A stretch of DNA of 64,000 nucleotides from Neopestalotiopsis rosae. Lineage: Eukaryota; Ascomycota; Sordariomycetes; Amphisphaeriales; Sporocadaceae. Under the pieces are notes generated by a model. That model made no database searches, was not told the origin of the DNA, and saw only the letters and a list, made by a program, of their open reading frames with translations. The number at the start of each line of letters is the position of its first letter. The first letter of the stretch is position 1. Shown here in pieces: positions 44,451-56,445 of this stretch. The DNA is taken from the NCBI GenBank assembly GCA_023078685.1, contig JALGAS010000001.1, positions 2,604,001 through 2,668,000 on the forward strand, in the 5' to 3' direction. Both the position numbers and the translations under genes were made by a program.

Positions 44451-45638
44451 ATGTTGACCCTTAACGTCCTATCTCCTGCAACATCAGCCTCCGAACGGAC
44501 AGAGTGGAGCATTTCCTACACCTTCGACACCCTCTTTCAAGATGTTCTGCTCATGGTCAGCAACCGAAACGAAAGTGGAGCAGTGAGACTGATCCTCCAA
44601 GCAACCGATCAAACTGAGTCAATCGCAATAATGATGTGGGTAGCACCAGCAGCCGACTCAGGCCCTCTTTTTACATACTCCTCTCGGGAGGACGCAGCCG
44701 AAACAGCAACATGTTTCGTTGCAGCGATTTTACGAGGCAGACCCTCCAGCCAGGAATCTATCGTTGTTGGATTCGAAAGCAGTCACCTTCAAAGCTCGAG
44801 CGACGACAGCAGTACAGAATCGTCTCCATATATAATCGTTCTCACCATTATCAGTTCCGACCTCCTGCAAAGCCATTATATCTCGCTTCGTACGCAGCAA
44901 GAACTGGAGAGTAGGGGATTGATTCCAAAGTTTCCTGCCACGGAAAAGGATGTCCCTGCACCTGGACGCTTCTTGAGTACCATACTATCCAGAGAACGCA
45001 AATGCTGTCTCTTCACTACAACCAGATTTCCATACCTGACGCTAGAAGCGCCATCACCTGCCCAGAAAACAGGCCTGTTTGGTATCTTGGTCTTCTCAAG
45101 TCTTCTTCTAACAGTGGCTCTGAGCGCTGGGGGACTATTTGCCTTCCTTCGACTTGGTTCTTTCAAATTGACCAAGCAACATTCCCCAGCGCAGGACAAC
45201 TTCTTCCAAGCGGAAAACTGGACTACCTGGTCCTCTAATCAGGATCTCACCAAGTGGCATCTGCGCAGCGATATAGGAGCGTTAGTCCCATCAACCGAGT
45301 ACGACATTGAGGAGCTACCCCGATTGAAATGGATTGAAAACGAGGTACCTGAACTTGCCAGGTTATTCGGGAATGGACGTTATCCGCCTCCTGAAGATTA
45401 CGGAACAGTAATCCCTACTGGAGAGGGCTACCACTTTGCTCATTGTGCATTGACGCTGAGGAGGTTCTACTGGGCTCATAAAAGGGGATGGGGCTTATGT
45501 CCGAAGGATCTTGATGACGAGCATACAGTCCATTGTTTAGACGTTGTGGATGCTCATGCCTTCACGATCAATGGCACAGCTGTAATCCCTACACCAAAAT
45601 CCACCATTCATTGGTATTCTCCTATGGCTTGCTTTTGA
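44451..45638 (+). CDS. Membrane protein with paired HxxHC motifs (UstYa/DUF3328-like)
   Basis: An open, intronless 395-residue frame. Residues about 205-232 form one membrane segment (TGLFGILVFSSLLLTVALS). The C-terminal domain has two HxxHC motifs, HFAHC (about residue 334) and HTVHC (about 362), separated by YWAHKRGWGLCPKDLDDE. The double HxxHC is the mark of UstYa-like (DUF3328) oxidases and close relatives, which act in fungal peptide and other metabolite pathways. The first 200 residues do not look like that family, so the protein may be a fusion, or the true start may lie nearer the membrane segment. A second member of this type lies at 58622-59326. Confidence 0.6.
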   Translation: MLTLNVLSPATSASERTEWSISYTFDTLFQDVLLMVSNRNESGAVRLILQATDQTESIAIMMWVAPAADSGPLFTYSSREDAAETATCFVAAILRGRPSSQESIVVGFESSHLQSSSDDSSTESSPYIIVLTIISSDLLQSHYISLRTQQELESRGLIPKFPATEKDVPAPGRFLSTILSRERKCCLFTTTRFPYLTLEAPSPAQKTGLFGILVFSSLLLTVALSAGGLFAFLRLGSFKLTKQHSPAQDNFFQAENWTTWSSNQDLTKWHLRSDIGALVPSTEYDIEELPRLKWIENEVPELARLFGNGRYPPPEDYGTVIPTGEGYHFAHCALTLRRFYWAHKRGWGLCPKDLDDEHTVHCLDVVDAHAFTINGTAVIPTPKSTIHWYSPMACF

Positions 45639-47059
45639 GCTGGGTTGAGCTTTCGGTTCGGTCACTAACGTTCTTTTTGCGTCCTATTGCGCTTGGACAT
45701 GGGAGCTGGAAATGAGGTTAGCGCCTAAGAATGACGGCTCTAAATAACTGTATAGTCGTACTTTTAATGCAGAGATGTTTCTATACAATGATTTTTCGGT
45801 GCTCATCCTACCCGACATTATAGTGCTTGACAATTTTCCAGCTAATCAATCCGTTAATCACCTGATCTTACCAGCCGCATCAGAATTTACGTCTAGCATC
45901 AAATACGAAGCCACACTCGTCTGATCCGCCATTAGCAAATGAGGACCGCGGAGCCGGCTATTGTATCTGAGCTTGGTCCTTGTGAAATACCTGTATCGAC
46001 AGCCTCGTATTAGCCTATAGCTGTTTCGAGACTCTCTAATATTTGCCATCATCGACCTGAATTCCCAGCTCTTACTGGATGAAAGGACACCTAGTGGCCT
46101 AGGAATTCCAAAGAGACACGGTCGCTGCGCGGTAAGCGGAGGGAGGCATGAGCTTCGAATTAAGCTGTTCTAACTAATCCAAACTTCTCATACTAACGAA
46201 CGAGATCGAACACAAAATCAGGCCGGTTAGAATCATCGAGGCGTGGGTGTCTTTGCTGGAGCTAGACTGGAGTTCAAAAAGATATGTGCATCATCACGAC
46301 TTATTATATTGGTCGGTTAAACTTGGAACTGGAGTCACAAACTCCCCGGAAACGGAAAGACGTAACAGATCCTGGTGCTCGAATTTTCTTGTAGAATAAC
46401 GATATTGTTTGGAAAGAAAACCTCAAAAGATCATCTACGGAGACAAACCACCGTCACAAAATCAAAATCATCATTAGTTCCCATCTGCGCATCGCTATAT
46501 TGACGATTACATCCTCACAACCACCATTTCGTTGTATTTCTCGTGGAGAGCACGCGATACCATGAGTTATTAGTCTAGTACTATCGTTGTTATCGAGGTC
46601 CAGTGATCCTACCAGTATCGTGATCTTTCTTCATCGCATAACCTTGATTGAACATTTGAACATCGCAAAATCACGGGATATCGTTCCAGACTGACCGTAG
46701 CGCTACTTAGATCGCATTCCATGATAAGGAAGCTGCAATAGGAGTAATTCGCCAAGCTTCCGCTTCTGGGGGTAATGCGGGCCCCGCCGGGGGGGGGGGG
46801 GGGGGCAACTGTTATTTACACGGCAATCTCGCGTAAGTGCTTTCTGGATATTTAGGCTGCCTACGCTGGGTGCAGGGACCGTATAGACAATTATACTTCT
46901 CCTTATAATGACGTGGGTTCACTCGAGTTGGCCACTGAAAGTGGCTTATAGGGCTTAGCATAGTATGGCTTAGAGGTCCAGGTGGGACTTAGAAAGCCTT
47001 TGTTTTTCGTTGTATTCTGGCAGAAGCCAGGAAGAGCATGCTCCTTCACTTATTTTCAT
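45639..47059. other. No gene; includes a 17-G tract
   Basis: G run at 46789-46805. No supported reading frame. 46200-46740 is AT-rich. Confidence 0.4.
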
Positions 47060-47290
47060 TATCAGTTAATATTTCTTGTTGCTCTAATTATCATTGAGGC
47101 TAGGCCATCCGCACCGATGTCGCATTTCCACGCCATCTCTCCAAACATCAGTCTCATCGGGCTGTTTATGATGCCGTTCAGCGAACTGGATGACCTTAGC
47201 GATCTGATCTGGATAATACACGAAAGAATTACCATTTTTTCGAGATGCCGTAGGGCTGATTGTAGACCATGGTATTCGAAGCATTAGATC
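47060..47290 (-). pseudogene. DUF3723 (d37-type) fragment 3
   Basis: The frame reads DQIAKVIQFAERHHKQPDET, DVWRDGVEMRHRCGWPSLNDN then stop, and the DNA carries on as similar to fragment 2 (shared AGAGCAACAAGAAATAT). It is a close relative of 31165-31310 in opposite orientation, so it is one more piece of the same DUF3723 region. Confidence 0.6.
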
Positions 47291-47914
47291 TTCGCTGTTT
47301 GTTAATGCCGTGTTGCGGTATAGTAGGGTGGACTGTTTTCAAAAGATCGGTGTATTTGTCACTGCGTGGGTGGAATTCTCCCGTGACGTGTTCTCCCACC
47401 AAGATGCATCGAATATCATCGACAGACTTGGTGCCAAGTTGCTGATACGTCAATTTTGAATCAGGGAAATATGGCTCCCTTCCTCAGTAAGCGATTCGAG
47501 CTCCAAGTACAAAATATGATATCATCCGAATATCGGCTTCTGGTGAGTGGTCTAATCAGGTAACCTAGCTAGTCGTGTCGTACAGCATTGCAATGTAGAT
47601 CCTCTGATCGAATATATGTAAACGAGTCCGGCATAAGCGGGCTTGATGTCTCACGGTGTAACGATTGGTCACCCGGTGGTACGTCTCCGGTGCAAGTCAC
47701 ACCTGCCCGCCGCCGCTGCAAGTATTGGATTATGGTAGCGCTCGCACAAGACGGTCCAGTCCATTGAGAGACTCACCCGTATCCGACGGATCATCATAGG
47801 TTTGGAGAGTTCGTTGAATGACTTTCGCGATACTGCGGCGGATGGTTCGTGCTGAGCTACGTCCTGATCATGTATCAAATTTTCTTTCACAAGTCGAAAG
47901 AGATGCAAAAGCTT
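47291..47914. other. No gene seen
   Basis: Spacer between the DUF3723 fragment and the DDE transposase scrap. It may hold further decayed transposase sequence, but I see no motif. Confidence 0.3.
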
Positions 47915-48070
47915 GTGGGAAGGACTAGTGTATTGCTGGTCTTTCTACCGTCATACTCCCCTGACCAAGGTCTGAATGCAGAGAGATTCGCTCGGATCAA
48001 AGCGTTTGCACGACGTCACTAGCAGCGTCTTGTGGACTTGAAGTGCGGCCAACTGTGGCAAGACGGGAAG
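47915..48070 (+). pseudogene. DDE transposase scrap (Tc1-like, second type)
   Basis: The frame reads LVFLPSYSPDQGLNAERFAR then IKAFARRH, similar to 'LxFLPPYSPDLNPIExxFxxLKxxxRR' around the last catalytic acid of IS630/Tc1-type transposases. The Glu position appears as Ala-Glu (NAERF). Only about 40 residues are recognisable. Confidence 0.55.
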
Positions 48071-50509
48071 CCAAAAGCTCAATCATTCTGACGTGGCAGA
48101 TCAGTTCGAATGCTCTCCGGAGAAATTGTCTTCTCCGAGTGATTTCCCAAGGTGATCGAACCGGGGCGGCCACTACACCGGCACGTACCTGGCAAGAGCC
48201 TGATAAAAACCTGTTCGGTATTCACAGATAGGCGAACAGGGAAGTGACGGAAGATACGGAAGTGGAGTGGAAATTGAGTTCCGAATAGCCTCGGCTAATA
48301 CGTTACCTCCGGCCGCCCTGATCAGCCTGCTGCACGATCCCACTCTGCCAGTTTTGAGACCCATTTTTAATGAGATCCATTGCATCGGCTAGCCAGAATA
48401 GTTGCTGATTCGTTCGGCACCTCATGAGTGCGGACTTATGCAAGCGACGTAATATCCTTAGCCACCCTGAGAAAATAAACATTATTCAAAGATTGACACT
48501 ACTATACCTAGTTTTTGAAGTTCCAAGGACTATTTTTAACTTTCTCACGGCAACATGCGCCTTTCACAACGACAGTTACGCAATCGGAGGCTTAGCCCAT
48601 TGCAGGAGACACTTTCTGGTAAACGCATGAATAATTGATGCGATTTTCACTAGCGAAATCCTTTGCAAGCATGATTTCCCATAACCTCGCGAGACCTCCA
48701 GGTATTCACTGGTCGTGCAGACAAACTACAGCGTAGCAGTTACTAGATCCTTGTGGGTAGCCGGGTTGTGGGGCCGAATAGCTGTGTCTATCCCTTCCCC
48801 GGCTTCTCGGCTATGGTACTAGACTTGCTGTGTGAGAGGCGTTAATAGAATGAGCCCACTTAATAGCTATCAAGGCTTGCGTAAGGTCTGCACAAGTGGC
48901 TGACGAGGGGCATTACCATAGTACATGAGCCACGCTACGGCGACATTCGAGATGGTTCTGACACGGAGTGCAGGCGGGCAGTATGGGCTTGTGCCGTATA
49001 ACAGTATATACACTACAGTCTGGCAGGTCTACAAGTAACGGCTTACTGTTACGGTAGGTTGATTGACAGGACGTAGCTCGAAGAGCTACAATTCACGTTC
49101 CAATGCGTCGGTGAAGATATTTGCAGCTACGGGGTCCACCCGGGGTCTATCCACTAGCTGCCCAGGCAGCGCGCCCAGCGCCGTGACAAGTGGAGTGCAA
49201 TGCATATGCAAGTACAATACCCCCGGAATGACTTCTGGACAAGTTTTGGAGACAAATAATAATCGCGTTCGTGCAATAACTATTAGACCGAGGAGATTCG
49301 TCCCAATTAGAAAAAGCATAAGGATAGGCGGCTAAAGGAAGTGGGTCTAAGAGGTTTACGTGGCATATGAACGGAAAAAGTCCGTGTACCAGTCGCGTGT
49401 ATGGAAGTCATGAAGGAGTTGTCGAATGACCAGAAAGAGCGCTGCCCTGATTGAGGGTCGAATCTTAATTACGCAACGACGTGAAGTCGAAGTGTGACTA
49501 ATCTGTAAAGTGTAATGTGAGTCTTTGACCAAGTGCTTATCCTTTGATTCCCATTTGCGTAGGAAAATTCCCGCCGCGGATTTTAAGCTCCGCGCCTATG
49601 GGACCATGCAACTGTGCGAGTTTCATCAACGATAGCCGAGAGTGGCTTGCTGCCACGCCACAGCAGACACGCTAACCTCAACCACCGCGGTCCAGCCATC
49701 GCCACGACCATGGGAACGACAAGGCCGCGTGACGAACGATCGGCTGGGTTACGGAGGAGAGCAATTGCCGAGCGGACCTGAAGCTTGTTATGGACTCATT
49801 TGGGAGCGTAATCGGATTTGGATTTGCAAGGCTGGCCGACGCTTGATCCAGATTCTTGGGCTGAAGAGAACACAATGTATTCTCTTACTTCGTAACCCTG
49901 GCCAGTCATAGTTGGATGTCTGTAATAGTCAAGCGATGGCTTCCAAGCTGACGCATCTCACAGATAAAGAGCTCCAGCCCAAGCTGCCACTCATAACACC
50001 GCCTTGCAGTGGAATGCTTTCCCCGGGGATATTAATCGCCGCTCAATTCCCCACTCCAAAAGGTGGTAATAGTGTAGAACCTTGATTCATGCTATCATTT
50101 CCAAGCCATCATCCATTTGACGCCGGAATCAAAGCCCTCGTGGATTTAGCATATAATTGCTCAATTCCCATTGTCCGATATTGTTTGACCTCAGAGATAG
50201 GGCCTTTTTTTTTTCTTCTTTCTGTTAGGTGATCGTATTCTCTTGCAATCATTCATTTGCCTCAGTTAGGCAACATATAACGGCTGTTTCGGAATGTTAG
50301 TGTTAAGCTCTGCTTTAGATCTGGGGTTTTAGATAATTCCAGTATGAATAAGTGAAGACGTGCTGGGCTGTTTGCTTCCCAGCCTTGACTCCTCACGCTT
50401 GTCTTCATCACCGCTACATCGTTACTCCATCAAGCAATAGCAACATCAACGACGACGCTCATAGAGATCCAGTCTCTGCTCCAAGAATTGCGCAATATAT
50501 TACGGTGAA
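48071..50509. other. No gene seen
   Basis: Short frames at 49063-49335 (both strands) have no supportable identity. 50200-50220 is T-rich. 50340-50509 is the likely promoter and leader of the Hac1-like gene (CTACATCGTTACTCC, CAATAGCAACATCAACG). Confidence 0.4.
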
Positions 50510-51272
50510 ATGGAGCCTACTAGAACCGTGAAGAACCCAGGCAAGAAACGAAAGTTCCGGGGACAAGTTCTTCCGGATGTCAAAACCAATCTCCCTCCCA
50601 AGTAAGTTTCGGAAGCCATCATTTAGAATCTACTTCTAAGCCCACTCATGCAGAATTAAAGACAAGACAGAAGACGAGAGACAACAGCGTCGCGTTGAGC
50701 GCATCTTGCGTAACCGTCGCTCAGCAAAATTAACTCGCGAGCGCAAAAAGAAAGAATTTGATGAGCTAGTCGAGAAGAACAAGAAACTTGAGCTTGAATT
50801 GAACCACGCTCAGACGCAGATGGTCTTACTGCTCCATGAGTCAAACGCATTTCGATGTGACTCAGGCGCGATTGCGAAGAGATACACAATCCTCGACACT
50901 ATTCAGCCAAGTCTGCTTATCCTTTCGCCGCAATCTGATACTGATGAAGGCTCGGATTATCACCTGCCTCCTCTTGGCAATCATGAAATGATAATCGAGA
51001 ACGATGGTATCAGCAACTCGGCCTCTACCTCGGAGATTGCCATCATTCGCGATGAACCCATCTTGGCACCCGCTGATACCACCTTTTATTCTTCCTCTGA
51101 GACACAATACCCAGCAGTGATGCTGTGCGACCTGCAGTATCCATTAGTAGAACTACCAAGATTGTCTAGCCCGATTTACGGTACATTTGATGCCGTTGGT
51201 CTACTTCCGGGTCCAAGCATTTTCGATGGGTTTCTCAATGATTACGACACTTTATTATTGCAACATCAATAG
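50510..51272 (+). CDS. Hac1/HacA-type bZIP factor of the unfolded protein response
   Basis: Transcription factor that, after Ire1-dependent mRNA splicing, activates ER chaperone genes. Exon 1 is 50510-50601, a normal intron runs 50602-50653 (GTAAGT...CATGCAG), exon 2 ends at 51272: 236 residues without further splicing. The N-terminal KKRKFRGQVLPDVKTNLPPK matches the Hac1 leader. The basic region is RRVERILRNRRSAKLTRERK (N-x7-R kept) followed by a leucine zipper. Near the C-terminus AVMLCDLQ is the conserved spot of the non-conventional intron. It is short for the family (usually 350-450 residues), and the basic region has KLT where most Hac1 proteins have QSS, so it may be a diverged paralog. 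Confidence 0.82.
51118..51137 (+). promoter_or_regulatory. Predicted 20-nt Ire1-spliced (non-GT-AG) intron of the Hac1-like mRNA
   Basis: The bases before the first site are CCAGCAG and those ending the intron are CCTGCAG, matching the CxGCAG-type loops cut by Ire1. The interval is exactly 20 nt, as in filamentous fungi. Removing it shifts the frame to a stop at 51167-51169, giving a 195-residue protein instead of 236. This is the expected mode of control: unspliced and spliced mRNAs encode different C-termini. Confidence 0.72.
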
Positions 51273-52218
51273 TTTTGAACGGTCGATCACGACTCGGTAG
51301 ATCAATAGAATATATAGTGTACCGATTGGCATGGGCATCAATTTGAGCATTGTAAGACGAAAGCGCGTCCTGAGAAGATTGTGTACCATTTCAAGTTGTG
51401 TATACATTTCAACTCTTTCTGTACTATAGAAGGGAACGTGACCACTAATGCGAAGAAGTGATCAGCAGACCGGACCATGTATAAAAGGTAGCCTCAGAAG
51501 TTACCATGCTATAGAGGCAGTGAGGCAGGCTCGAGATTTCTGAAATGCCCGTCGATTAACAGACAACTTTGAGCAGTCGTGCCATTGTATTCGGCTTGTC
51601 TTGTCCGTAAATTGAAGGTAGCTACAGGTCAAAGGCTCTGGGTAGACAATAAGCTCCATTTTCTTTGCAGTCTGGCAACTATGAGCCCAGGCCAGACCCT
51701 CGTGGGCCGGAACCTGGCTGAGAACGGATTCACGCAATACAATTCTGTGAAACCACATCTTTCTTCTCGGTCAGGCGGTTTGCCGCGACCAGGCCAGCTG
51801 CCCAGTACCAACTATGATATAGTCACAGGCTGAGTCCAAACGGGAGATATCTGATGTAAGGTCAGAAACCTACCCCACGATAGCCGTGGCAGAAAGAGTA
51901 TTCAGAAATGAAGGTGGCAATTGACAAACAGCACTTTTGAGCACTGGAGAATTATATCATGGAGTTCCCGCTCAGCAACCTTCAAACGGTCGGGTTCCGA
52001 GTTGTCAAGGCAGAACAAAAGAAGATCGAGGCTGGCGAGGGAATCGGTGAGATTGGTGTCAATATTCTACATTAACTCCAAAGGCCAGTCACGTAAGGCC
52101 CTTCCATAACAGTTCGCACGAGTTGTAATTTCTTAAAATTAATATAACTTATACAAAGCATCAGAATACATCAATATCTTCGTCTTGAGATTGATCTCGC
52201 CATATTGTAGCAGACTGA
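51273..52218. other. No gene seen
   Basis: 3' flank of the Hac1-like gene and 3' flank of the subtilase. Small frames near 51500-51830 carry no motif. Confidence 0.4.
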
Positions 52219-54961
52219 TTAACTTGCATAAATAATGGCAAATCCGACCGACTCGGCAAAATCATACTCGGATTCATCACTGGCATTGCCAAAGGTGCGC
52301 AGAGCTGAAATCTTGAACTTGTATGTGCCAGCCGGGGCGTAGCTACCGTCGGCCAGGGTACCGTTCCATGCAGCCGACCAGACGTCGCGCGAGACAAACT
52401 CAATTGGAGAACCGAGGATATCGCCCAGATTGGTGCTAGTGCTGTCAATGACCTCGTACTTGTCAAGAGGCGAGCCAAAGGCCATGTCGGAAACAGCGAC
52501 GGGCTCAATAACCGTGGTCGTGTTCGCGTTGTTCTTGTACAGAACAAAGCTGGAATTACCGCCAGTAATCGGAGCGAGAGTAGAGTCGGTGGACAGGGCG
52601 AGGTAGCCGTTGCGGAGTACAGTGGTGTTGTGGAGGCTGCCAACAATACCCTGGAAAGGAATTGAGAGGCTGTCACCTTTAGTGCCGTTGAGGTGAATGT
52701 ATCCAGAGTAGACGGACAACCTGGAAGCATCCGCGGTAGGAGGGATGACAGTGACAGTAATGACGACATCGGCGCCGGCGGCAATGGTAACCTTGCCCTC
52801 ATCAAAGGCGACAGTGGCAACATCGTCAGTGAATTCGATACCGGGGAAGATGTCGGGTTGGATCAAGGTGGAAAAGGTGTATCCAGTAGCAGCACTGATG
52901 GAGCTGAAGTCATAAGTGACATCCTCAGATCCCGGGTTGGTGATTGTGAAGTTGAGCGTGCTGACAAAGTTGTCGGTATCATTGAAGGCAAGGTAGGCGA
53001 CACTGGGAGTAATAGTGGCGCAAGCAGCATCGAAAGCCTGAACAAGACCGGCACCCTACTGGGCGACGGGAGTGAGACTGTCATAGATACCACTCCCGTC
53101 ATTGAGGTTGGCTGGAGCAGCCGTAGCAGCTAACAGAGCTTCGATTACGGCGGGGTCAAAGGTGCCGCGAACCTCTGCAACGAGAGCAATAACGGCAGCA
53201 ATAAGCGGGGAGGCCATGGAAGTTCCAGAAATTACGGCGTAAGAGCCAAGAGTCTGGGACCAGGTGGACAAAATGTTGCCACCAGGAGATCCGACTTGGG
53301 GCTTGACGTCGCCTTCAAAAGTTGGGCCCCAAGAGGTGGAGGTGCTAAGGTATCCTCCAGTGACGGTATTTTGGGTCGTGGCCAAGTAAACGGGGGCAGT
53401 CTCAGGGTCCTCAAAATCGAGCTCAACCTCAAATCTAGCGGCGAGCTCATTGACCCAGATTACTCCCTGGTCAGCAGTAACCATGCCGACTGCAAGAATA
53501 CCGTCGACGGTGTCGACAGCAGCAGAAGTTGCGCCAGCAAGATTGTTGTAGAATAGAATGTGCTTGGCGCCATAGGCAGCAGCATTGGTGGCCTTTTGGA
53601 CAAAGGTGCAGGTTCCACGGCGGATGAGGACAATGTAACCAGACAGATCGGGGGTGTCGGTAGGGTAAGCATCACATCCATCGGCAGCGTCGCTGGTGTT
53701 GAAGGAAGCAGTCCAGAGAGGCAGCTTCACACCGTCCCAGGCACTTGGCTGTCCAGCAGCGTAACCAAAATTCTCACCGAATCCTCCGTCAATGGTGTAA
53801 TTGGAGACGGTGAGCAGAGCAGGTGACTCGATATTGTCAAACGAGGCAACGGCGGTCACCTTTTTACCATTGGCTGCGGTGCTGGCGTAAAAGAGACCAT
53901 AGTCACCACTGTTACCGGCCGCGACAGTGCAAGGAACACCTTGCTCACCAATACGAGAGACAACGACAGCCCAGGGATCCTCGCTCCATCCAGAAGATCT
54001 ACCAATGGAGGTGGTGATTGTTTGACTGCCCTCGTCGTAAGCACGTAGGTAAGCCTCAATGAGGATATCATTGCTCGTTCTGCCATTACAACCAAAGACA
54101 CGGTAAGCCCCCAGGGTGACACCAGGAGCGGCACCAGTAAAGCCGAGCTCGTTGGGCTGAGCGGCAATAATACCGGCAACGTGAGAACCGTGACCGGTGC
54201 ATCCATCATAGGGGCTGTAAAGTCAACACATAATGATATAGACAAAGACAAGTAGTTTCATCTACTTACTCGTCATCTGAACTGGAGTGTTGTAACCAGT
54301 GTAGTCATCACCAACGAGATCGTAGCCGTAGCTGACCAGGTAACCGGGGCCAAAACGACCCCCGAGGGCAAGGTGAGGGTAGTCAACCTGAAAGGTCAAT
54401 TGGGCTCATTCAATCGACTTTTCATACAACTCATACCCGTGTCAATGACACCGATCTTGATGCCCTCACTGACGATACCCTGGGCACGAAGCTTGTTGAC
54501 CTGGGTCATGACGTGGGTCGAAAAGATGTCGGTAGTGCTATCGACTTGTCGCTTTCTTAAAAAGTCGGCCTCTGGGGTTCCCGTCCAGACAACCTCGGTC
54601 TCTGGCAGAGAGTAGACCCGGTTTGGCCAGATCTCCTTGACACTACGCAAGGATTGGAGATTCTTGGCATCTCTGTCCGCTGTGAAAAGATCATGAAACT
54701 TGATGACGGCGCCCTTGAAGAGCGATGATTCGTAAGTATTGGTCGTATCGCTTATAGACATGGCATGGCTAAAAAAGCTTTCCGAGTCCTGGCGTAGTTA
54801 GAATGAGTATCAAAAGTCATAATGAAGAATGGACTGACCTCAGTCTCTTGAAATTCAACAATATAAGACCCAGGAACAACATTGTCAGCTTGACGAGAAG
54901 CCGCTGCACAGACAGCTCCGGCACTCGCCAAGAGTGACAAGGCCAGATTGCTACGGACCAT
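52219..54961 (-). pseudogene. Subtilisin-like serine protease (S8), extracellular type, with lesions
   Basis: Secreted endopeptidase. ATG 54961 begins a signal peptide (SNLALSLLASAGAVCAAA). An intron follows the pro-region start (about 54843-54787). The triad is present: Asp in IGVIDTG (about 54440), His in GHGSHVAGI (about 54190), Ser in GTSMASP (about 53215). A PA-type insert (GYIVLIRRGTCTFV) and a C-terminal Fn3-like half complete the fungal Vpr/minor-protease layout. Lesions: a one-base loss in a T run near 54775, a one-base loss near 54275 just before an intron, and a TAG near 53059 at a Gln position (AQ-stop-GAGLVQAF). Outside these the frames are excellent, so inactivation is recent, or the indels are assembly errors. 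Confidence 0.85.
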
Positions 54962-54979
54962 GATGGCAATAATTCTCAC

Positions 54980-56410
54980 ACTAATTCAGTAAACAACTAG
55001 GACGATGAACATCTAAGGTCTCAACTCGTGCCATTTGAAAGCAGATTGCACCATTATTTGTAGGTAATCAAGGTCACGAATATCTAGCTTATTCTGTACT
55101 AGTACAGAACGTATCTAGGGTTCCAAACCATGGTATTGGACGAATAGCCTGACGCTACCTACTGGCAACCCTGCTCTTCCCTGCTGTGGTGTTATTGGCC
55201 CCTAAAAAGCACTGCATCATGGGTGCATCCCACTAGTATTCTTGAACGGTACTTGGACTTCGAAATATATAGCTGAGTTGGACAAAAACTGAACTATACC
55301 AGACGTGCACCTTCTTGAATGACATATGTAGAGTTATTGTCTGCTCAATTGAGTCTTGTTGTTCCTGGAAACTGGTCGGCCAAGGTATAGGTTGTGATAC
55401 AGTCAGAGGAGCATAGAATAACTGTTTGGGGGTTCACGATCTTTTGAGAAATGAGAGCTTATGGTGGTCAAGTAATTGTTATAATTTGTCTTGTTCTTTC
55501 TAAGTTCACAAAAGAAAAAGGGAGTGTATGGACCTATTTATACTAAATACCGTTAGTCATCGTACCATGGAACACTTGGTATAGGTCCCTGTGTTCTATT
55601 ATCCATGGAGCACATGGAACGGCCTTCTGGGTTCACCTGGCATTCATCACCTGATCTTCACATAGGTACATCGGCTTCCATTAAGAACCTCTCGAATCAT
55701 ATCCGGTTGACCATTTCTCGCCTCATCACCAATTCCGGTATTACAATCCGAGAAGTAGCTTCTTCGGCTGGACGAAATTTGTTCAGACTGGTAAACTGAT
55801 CTGAGCCTCTAGTGTGTATCTGAACTTCCCTCCATCCAGTAGGTATCTAGATGTCACCGATGATGATGGAAAAAGTCCCCTGGTTCTTCTGTCGCTGTCT
55901 CCAAATGGCTCTTCGGAGCAGCGATGCGTAATGATGAAGCTCTTCATTGACTTCCTCGGGACGCTTGGAAGACTTGGAAAACAATACCAGCGATGTGCTT
56001 CGTATTACCACGACGTACGCAACATAGGCTTCTCTGATGGCTTGAATACTTTGTTTGACCCCTTGGCCCTTTTGGAAAAGAAAAAACCAAGCATTGTACA
56101 AGGAACCAGCGCAAAATGTACAGTGGGCGCGAATTTCGACTGAATTTGCACAATTGTTTGACCGTTGCTTATGCGATATCATATCGGAAGATTGGATCGT
56201 CTGGAATGATAGTTTTTATTTACAATGAGCTATTCCTCGCCCGATAACAGTTGTGGTGGAGCTGCAACCAACTACCCCCTTAGGTAGGTTGATGGTATCG
56301 GGCCAAAAGAAAAACGCAGTGGGTCGGATAGTTCGTCTGGGAGATACAACCTTACGTGCAGATTAGCCGACCGGAAAACGGCTGTGTGCTTTGAAATTAG
56401 TACCTAGCCC

Positions 56411-56411
<1 letters not shown>
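54980..56411. other. No gene seen
   Basis: 5' flank of the subtilase, then an unassigned 109-residue frame (55814-56143 plus, opposite another on the minus strand) without motif. Confidence 0.35.

Positions 56412-56445
<34 letters not shown>
56412..56445. repeat. 34-nt homopolymer of C
   Basis: Uninterrupted run of 34 C on the plus strand. It is far longer than other C or G tracts in the window (17 G at 46789). Confidence 0.95.

Noticed and set aside
49063..49335. Retroelement-like frame (minus: VDPVAANIFTDALERE)
   Set aside because: No recognisable gag, protease or integrase motif. Left as unassigned.
52161..54615. Several 70-220 residue frames overlapping the subtilase gene on both strands
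   Set aside because: They are shadows of a GC-rich, well-ordered coding sequence. Their compositions (Leu/Ser/Pro runs) fit this.
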